From: Thermoplasmata archaeon
GTDB taxonomy: Archaea; Thermoplasmatota; Thermoplasmata; Thermoplasmatales; Thermoplasmataceae
Direction: 5' to 3'
DNA: 9,861 nucleotides
NCBI GenBank assembly: GCA_021850745.1
Contig: JAJZKX010000044.1
Span: forward strand, 1 to 9,861
In this document: in pieces, positions 6,710 through 9,861 of the stretch
Layout: each line of letters begins with the position of its first letter
Position numbering within the stretch: the first letter of the stretch is position 1
The notes under the pieces: generated by a model
The model's input: only the letters and a program-made list of their open reading frames with translations
Databases searched by the model: none
Told to the model about the DNA's origin: nothing
Made by a program: the position numbers and the translations under genes

Positions 6710-7588
6710 TCAGTTATCCGGAAACATTGTAAAATAGTTCTGGTTTTCTTTTGTAAGGTTCAGTACCGATAACATGTTGCCCGTATTCCCAAGACCAACA
6801 GGCAAGCTGATTTCAAGCTGCAACGGGCTATTCCATACTGCGCTGAAATTGGTGAGATTCATTTCAGGCCTGGAAAAATTAAACATATCATAGAGTTTAG
6901 TTGAAGCCATGTTGAAGTAAACCTGCGTGGAATCAAGTGTAACATTCCCGGTTATAGACCTGAAGATAGTGCTGTTATCACCTGAAACGTAGAATGAAAG
7001 ATTTGAAGAATCGTTCAGATATGAACTGTGTGAAGCAAAATTATAATTCCGGGAATAGGCGCTCATGGAGTGGTTCAGTGAACCAAGAGAACCCACAATG
7101 AATGAAAGGCCGTATGGATTATATGCATAGAGATTAAGGGAAAGATTGTTTTCAATCGGTTTAAGGATTCCCGAGACAAATGAAGGCAATTTTGAGTTTA
7201 TTGTGTTGAAACCTGTTTCGTTGATTCTGATCTTATATACCTGGAATCCCTGAACGGTACCATAGGTGGACAGGCTTATTCCAAGTCCGGATGTTAAGGA
7301 CGAAATATTAGAATTGTTGGAAACGCTGGTTATTGATGAGGTGTTCAGGCTCAGGAGCGCTTCGGCATTTTCTATTATCAGCGCAGGAGATCCGGAAGCA
7401 TAAAAAGCATACATTTCCGTGCCGTTATAGTTTATTGCAGCTACCATTGTCGAGTTCTCAGGGATATAAGCAAGCGGGTCTGATGCCTGGTCTGATACCG
7501 ACATGAAGTGATAAAGAACAATTGCTGTGGGAGCCACCACTGCAACTGAAAGAATCACAATAAGAACTTTTTTCAATATGGGCTCCAT
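6710..7588 (-). CDS. Membrane-anchored, sequon-rich extracellular protein of unknown function
   Basis: I do not recognise this 292-residue family. After a short basic N-terminus (KK at 6-7) there is one hydrophobic segment at about 8-31, a signal anchor or signal peptide without a lipobox cysteine. The remainder is predicted to be outside the cell: rich in Ser, Asn, Thr and Tyr, poor in charged residues, without cysteine. It contains 16 N-X-S/T sequons, about one per 18 residues, suggesting heavy N-glycosylation as known for cell-surface proteins of acidophilic archaea that lack a rigid wall. It is first in an operon with an ABC-2 permease and ATPase, so it may be an accessory surface component of that transporter; this is inference. 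ATG 7588 fits a leaderless transcript from the box A at 7609-7616. Confidence 0.8.
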   Translation of the reverse strand: MEPILKKVLIVILSVAVVAPTAIVLYHFMSVSDQASDPLAYIPENSTMVAAINYNGTEMYAFYASGSPALIIENAEALLSLNTSSITSVSNNSNISSLTSGLGISLSTYGTVQGFQVYKIRINETGFNTINSKLPSFVSGILKPIENNLSLNLYAYNPYGLSFIVGSLGSLNHSMSAYSRNYNFASHSSYLNDSSNLSFYVSGDNSTIFRSITGNVTLDSTQVYFNMASTKLYDMFNFSRPEMNLTNFSAVWNSPLQLEISLPVGLGNTGNMLSVLNLTKENQNYFTMFPDN

Positions 7589-7608
7589 GTTTATGCATTT
7601 CCAGTTCC

Positions 7609-7616
7609 TATTTAAA
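7609..7616 (-). promoter_or_regulatory. Box A promoter of the surface-protein/ABC operon
   Basis: TTTAAATA on the minus strand is a near-consensus archaeal box A, preceded by a purine-rich GCAAA as expected for a TFB recognition element. Its centre is about 24 bases before ATG 7588, so the mRNA is probably leaderless. Confidence 0.65.
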
Positions 7617-7657
7617 TTTGCATAAAGTTTGTTTTTATCATCCTGTATTCCAAAAAC

Positions 7658-7667
7658 AATAAATATT
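7658..7667 (+). promoter_or_regulatory. Candidate box A promoter of the aldo/keto reductase gene
   Basis: AATAAATATT is centred about 32 bases before ATG 7695. A normal archaeal spacing puts the transcription start near 7685-7689 and leaves a leader of only a few bases. Confidence 0.45.
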
Positions 7668-7670
7668 CAT

Positions 7671-7684
7671 TAACCTGCAGGTTA
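7671..7684. promoter_or_regulatory. Perfect 14-base palindrome, candidate operator of the aldo/keto reductase gene
   Basis: TAACCTGCAGGTTA reads identically on both strands with no mismatch or spacer. It lies between the candidate box A and the start codon, covering the expected transcription start region, where a bound dimeric repressor would block RNA polymerase. No regulator gene is in the window. Confidence 0.55.
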
Positions 7685-7694
7685 TGGCAATTAT

Positions 7695-8486
7695 ATGATA
7701 ACTGAAATAAATGGAAAGAAGATATCGCCGGTTGGGCTTGGGACCTGGAAGATGGGAGGATCGGGACATCCGGAAACATCAGACGACCGCAGGAACATAG
7801 CTGCACTGAAATACGGCATAGAAAATGGAATAACGCTCATAGACACGGCAGAGATGTATGGTGACGGCCATTCCGAGGAACTGGTTGGGAAGGCCATCTC
7901 CGGTTTTCCACGGGACGATCTTTTCATAGTGACGAAGGTATGGAATGACCACCTGAGGCATGATGACCTTATCAGGTCGGCAAAAAACAGCCTAAAGAGG
8001 CTTGATTCCGGGTATATTGACCTCTACCTTATCCATTGGCCCAGCCCCAGCATTCCAATAGGCGAGACCATATCAGCAATGGAGGAACTTGTGGATCAGG
8101 GAATAATACGGAACATTGGAGTCAGCAATTTCAGCAACAAACTCCTTCAGGAGGCAATTGATTCCACAAGGAAATATGATATTGTAGTGAACCAGCTTGA
8201 ATACAATATGTCAAACAGATCAGTGGAAAAGGACAACCTGGATTTCTGCCGTAAAAATTCCGTACATATCATGGCGTATTCACCCCTGAACCAGGGTCAC
8301 ATGAAGGCTGGCAAGAATATTGAAAGGACCGCAGAAAAACTTGGAATAACCCCGGTGCAGGTCATGTTGAGATACCTGATGAGAAACAGCATACCGATCC
8401 CGAAATCATCATCACCTGAACATATCAGGGAGTTTGTTGGTGCGATGAAGGAGGACCTCCCCGAAGAATATTCCAGCAGTCTCTGA
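7695..8486 (+). CDS. Aldo/keto reductase family oxidoreductase
   Basis: This cytoplasmic NAD(P)H-dependent enzyme of 263 residues reduces aldehydes or ketones to alcohols, or runs the reverse reaction. It is a compact (beta/alpha)8 barrel with the full catalytic tetrad: D50 in LIDTAEMYG, Y55, K81 in VTKVW and H114 in LIHWP. Other family marks are GLGTWKMGG (14-22), GVSNF (142-146), VVNQLEYN (164-171), AYSPL (194-198) and the cofactor-phosphate loop IPIPKSSSPEHI (233-244). The substrate is not determined; sugar aldehydes, methylglyoxal or 2,5-diketogluconate-type compounds are all used by relatives. It is divergent from the surface-protein operon and converges on the MBL hydrolase with 4 bases between stop codons. 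The palindrome just upstream suggests repressor control. Confidence 0.93.
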   Translation: MITEINGKKISPVGLGTWKMGGSGHPETSDDRRNIAALKYGIENGITLIDTAEMYGDGHSEELVGKAISGFPRDDLFIVTKVWNDHLRHDDLIRSAKNSLKRLDSGYIDLYLIHWPSPSIPIGETISAMEELVDQGIIRNIGVSNFSNKLLQEAIDSTRKYDIVVNQLEYNMSNRSVEKDNLDFCRKNSVHIMAYSPLNQGHMKAGKNIERTAEKLGITPVQVMLRYLMRNSIPIPKSSSPEHIREFVGAMKEDLPEEYSSSL

Positions 8487-8490
8487 CGGA

Positions 8491-9483
8491 TCACGTTGAT
8501 CTGTACTGAAGCTTTCCGTTATTTTCCCTCTCAATCAGTTCACCGGAATTCTTCATGTACCTTATATGGGCTATGGCCTCCCCGATTGCAAAGTTCTGTT
8601 CCATTGAATTCATTGAGTCCATCTTTCGTCCCCTGCTCCATGTCATTCTTCCCGCTATTTCATAGGCGTTCACCCATGAATTTCTCGCTATATCCTTTAT
8701 CTCGCGGATTCTGGCCCTGTGGTGATCAATTATGCCTTGGGCACGTTCCTTCATGCCGGAGAATGGCTTTCCATGACCTGGAAAAACCCGCGCCACATCA
8801 AGCTTCAGGGTTTCCCCCAGACTCTGCATATAAAGCCCCAGCATATCCGTATCCCTGTCATAGAAGCTTATGTTTGGCGTGATACGCTCAAGTACATGGT
8901 CTCCGGTGAACAGGAATTTGTTATTTTTCATGTAAAAACATGTTGAACCGGGAGAATGTCCCGGGGTACTTACAAATTTTATGTCCCCGAACTCCCCTCC
9001 CGGAATTGAGGAAAGGTCCTCAATGTCAAGGCTCCTGTAATTTTCAAGTTCCATGACAACAGGGTGATTCTCGCCGAATTTCTGCAAATACGATTCCGGC
9101 ACACCGTTTATCCTGAGAAAATCTATAAGCTCAGTAAGGAAACCGCTGGGGTTTTCCTGAATTGATTTTACACGAACCAGGTCCTCATACCCCATGTATA
9201 CCGGTATTGAGTAATCCTCGTGCATTTTCTGGGCCCCTCCAAGGTGGTCAATGTGCAGGTGAGTCAGGAATATTGCATCCAGGTCATCCACCTTTACATC
9301 CTTCTGGATGAGAAAACTTTCGGTTCCCGGATCCATTCCTGTATCTATGAGGACATTTTTTCCACCTGTGTTCACGTGGTATATGGTCGAGGTCTTGAGA
9401 GCCCTTATGTTGATCGGTATTTCAATATCTTCCACTTTTTCAGCCAATGTTTTCACTATTCCTGGTGTGCAGGATAATTTCAT
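8491..9483 (-). CDS. Metallo-beta-lactamase fold hydrolase with LACTB2-like C-terminal domain
   Basis: This 330-residue protein has the binuclear-metal hydrolase core at about 20-240: THLHIDHLGG (H75, H77, D79, H80), H176 in TPGHSPGS, D195 in FTGDHVL and H237 in FPGHGKPF, so all metal ligands are present. The sequence after D195 (DHVLERITPNI) and the helical tail at about 250-326, including HHRAR and a region resembling a winged helix, are reminiscent of LACTB2-type proteins and their associated C-terminal domain. Relatives hydrolyse thioesters (glyoxalase II-like) or RNA; which applies here is unresolved. The start is uncertain: ATG 9483 has only a short AAGG three bases away, and the nearest box A-like element, centred at 9493, would start transcription inside the gene and favour GTG 9456. 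Confidence 0.9.
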   Translation of the reverse strand: MKLSCTPGIVKTLAEKVEDIEIPINIRALKTSTIYHVNTGGKNVLIDTGMDPGTESFLIQKDVKVDDLDAIFLTHLHIDHLGGAQKMHEDYSIPVYMGYEDLVRVKSIQENPSGFLTELIDFLRINGVPESYLQKFGENHPVVMELENYRSLDIEDLSSIPGGEFGDIKFVSTPGHSPGSTCFYMKNNKFLFTGDHVLERITPNISFYDRDTDMLGLYMQSLGETLKLDVARVFPGHGKPFSGMKERAQGIIDHHRARIREIKDIARNSWVNAYEIAGRMTWSRGRKMDSMNSMEQNFAIGEAIAHIRYMKNSGELIERENNGKLQYRST

Positions 9484-9488
9484 AATCC

Positions 9489-9497
9489 TTTATAATA
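9489..9497 (-). promoter_or_regulatory. Box A-like element near the MBL hydrolase start
   Basis: TATTATAAA on the minus strand resembles box A, but its centre is only 10 bases before ATG 9483. If used, transcription would begin near 9467 and translation could start at the in-frame GTG at 9456. Alternatively the gene is read from further upstream and this element is incidental. Confidence 0.3.
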
Positions 9498-9563
9498 GGC
9501 TCTTCAGTGGTGTTAACAACACACAGCTAACCGCGAAACAGGAACCAGTAAATAAGTTTAGTT

Positions 9564-9861
9564 TCAAATGCGCCTGAAGCCTGAAACCAGGAGGATATCA
9601 TTCACGACCCCGGATGCAGTTTCTATTGGGCCGTCCCTGAGGCCGGCAACAAAGATATCCCCGTTAAAGCCGGTTTTCATGACATATCCAAGCGACTGGG
9701 GTTTGAGCGTTATCAGAGGATCCTCCCTGTCAAGTGTTTCCAGCAGGGATCCGGCTTTTATTTTTCCTTCAGAGATACCGACGCTTGCAACTATCCTCTG
9801 ATCCCCCTTAACACCATCAAAACTTGTATTCTCATTGACGCCCTGATACTTTATGTCATTA
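9564..9861 (-). CDS. 3' end of a gene, possibly an FAD-dependent oxidoreductase (C-terminus)
   Basis: An open minus-strand frame enters from the right edge and ends at TGA 9564-9566, giving the last 98 residues of a protein whose start is outside the window. The stretch TGFNGDIFVAGLRDGP (63-78), followed by ETASGVVNDILL (80-91), resembles the final FAD-binding strand and helix of flavin-dependent disulfide-type or HdrA-like oxidoreductases, where a V-A-G pattern precedes a C-terminal helix. This assignment rests on a short pattern only. Its codon use (AGG, ATA) matches its neighbours. The gene is on the same strand as the MBL hydrolase, 80 bases upstream of it. A 77-codon plus-strand frame across the same bases is judged spurious. 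Confidence 0.6.
   Translation of the reverse strand, partial: NDIKYQGVNENTSFDGVKGDQRIVASVGISEGKIKAGSLLETLDREDPLITLKPQSLGYVMKTGFNGDIFVAGLRDGPIETASGVVNDILLVSGFRRI

Noticed and set aside
8496..8882. A 128-codon plus-strand reading frame opposite the MBL hydrolase
   Set aside because: The opposite strand encodes a complete metallo-hydrolase; the product here is a proline/serine-rich shadow with no support.

Overview
The window looks like chromosomal DNA of an archaeon, most probably a member of or near the Thermoplasmatales. The evidence is archaeal box A elements about 22-27 bases before start codons with almost no leader, oligo-T tracts just past stop codons, heavy AGG/AGA and ATA codon use, and a surface protein packed with N-glycosylation sequons. 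The lineage is an inference from style and gene content; no rRNA or other phylogenetic marker is present.

Layout. Left edge: an MFS transporter of the metabolite:H+ symporter type on the minus strand (91-1398), with a hairpin and T-rich tracts behind it. After an AT-rich gene-free gap comes a phospho-signalling cluster. A VWA protein of the TerY type (1769-2614) and a PP2C-type phosphatase (2623-3357) lie together on the plus strand. A Ser/Thr protein kinase (3347-4771) lies on the minus strand, tail to tail with the phosphatase and overlapping it by 11 bases. The kinase carries an N-terminal PH/GRAM-like domain. VWA + PP2C + kinase is the composition of the bacterial TerY-P triad, and this is the most interesting part of the window.

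Next is a three-gene minus-strand operon, read from 7588 down to 4952: a membrane-anchored, sequon-rich extracellular protein, an ABC-2 permease, and an ABC ATPase whose ATG directly follows the permease stop codon. It looks like an exporter or membrane-remodelling unit with a surface partner. It is divergent from an aldo/keto reductase (7695-8486), whose promoter carries a perfect 14-base palindrome at an operator-like position. The reductase converges, with a 4-base gap, on a metallo-beta-lactamase-fold hydrolase with a LACTB2-like C-terminus (8491-9483). The right edge holds the 3' end of a further minus-strand gene (9564-9861), tentatively the C-terminus of an FAD-dependent oxidoreductase.

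How the genes may work together. The kinase and phosphatase should set opposing phosphorylation states on shared targets, with the VWA protein as a metal-dependent scaffold and the PH-like domain possibly placing the kinase at the membrane. The ABC operon ends 180 bases upstream of the kinase on the same strand, but it has its own oligo-T terminator and the kinase has its own candidate promoter, so a functional link is only positional. I saw no mobile element, CRISPR array, tRNA or rRNA.
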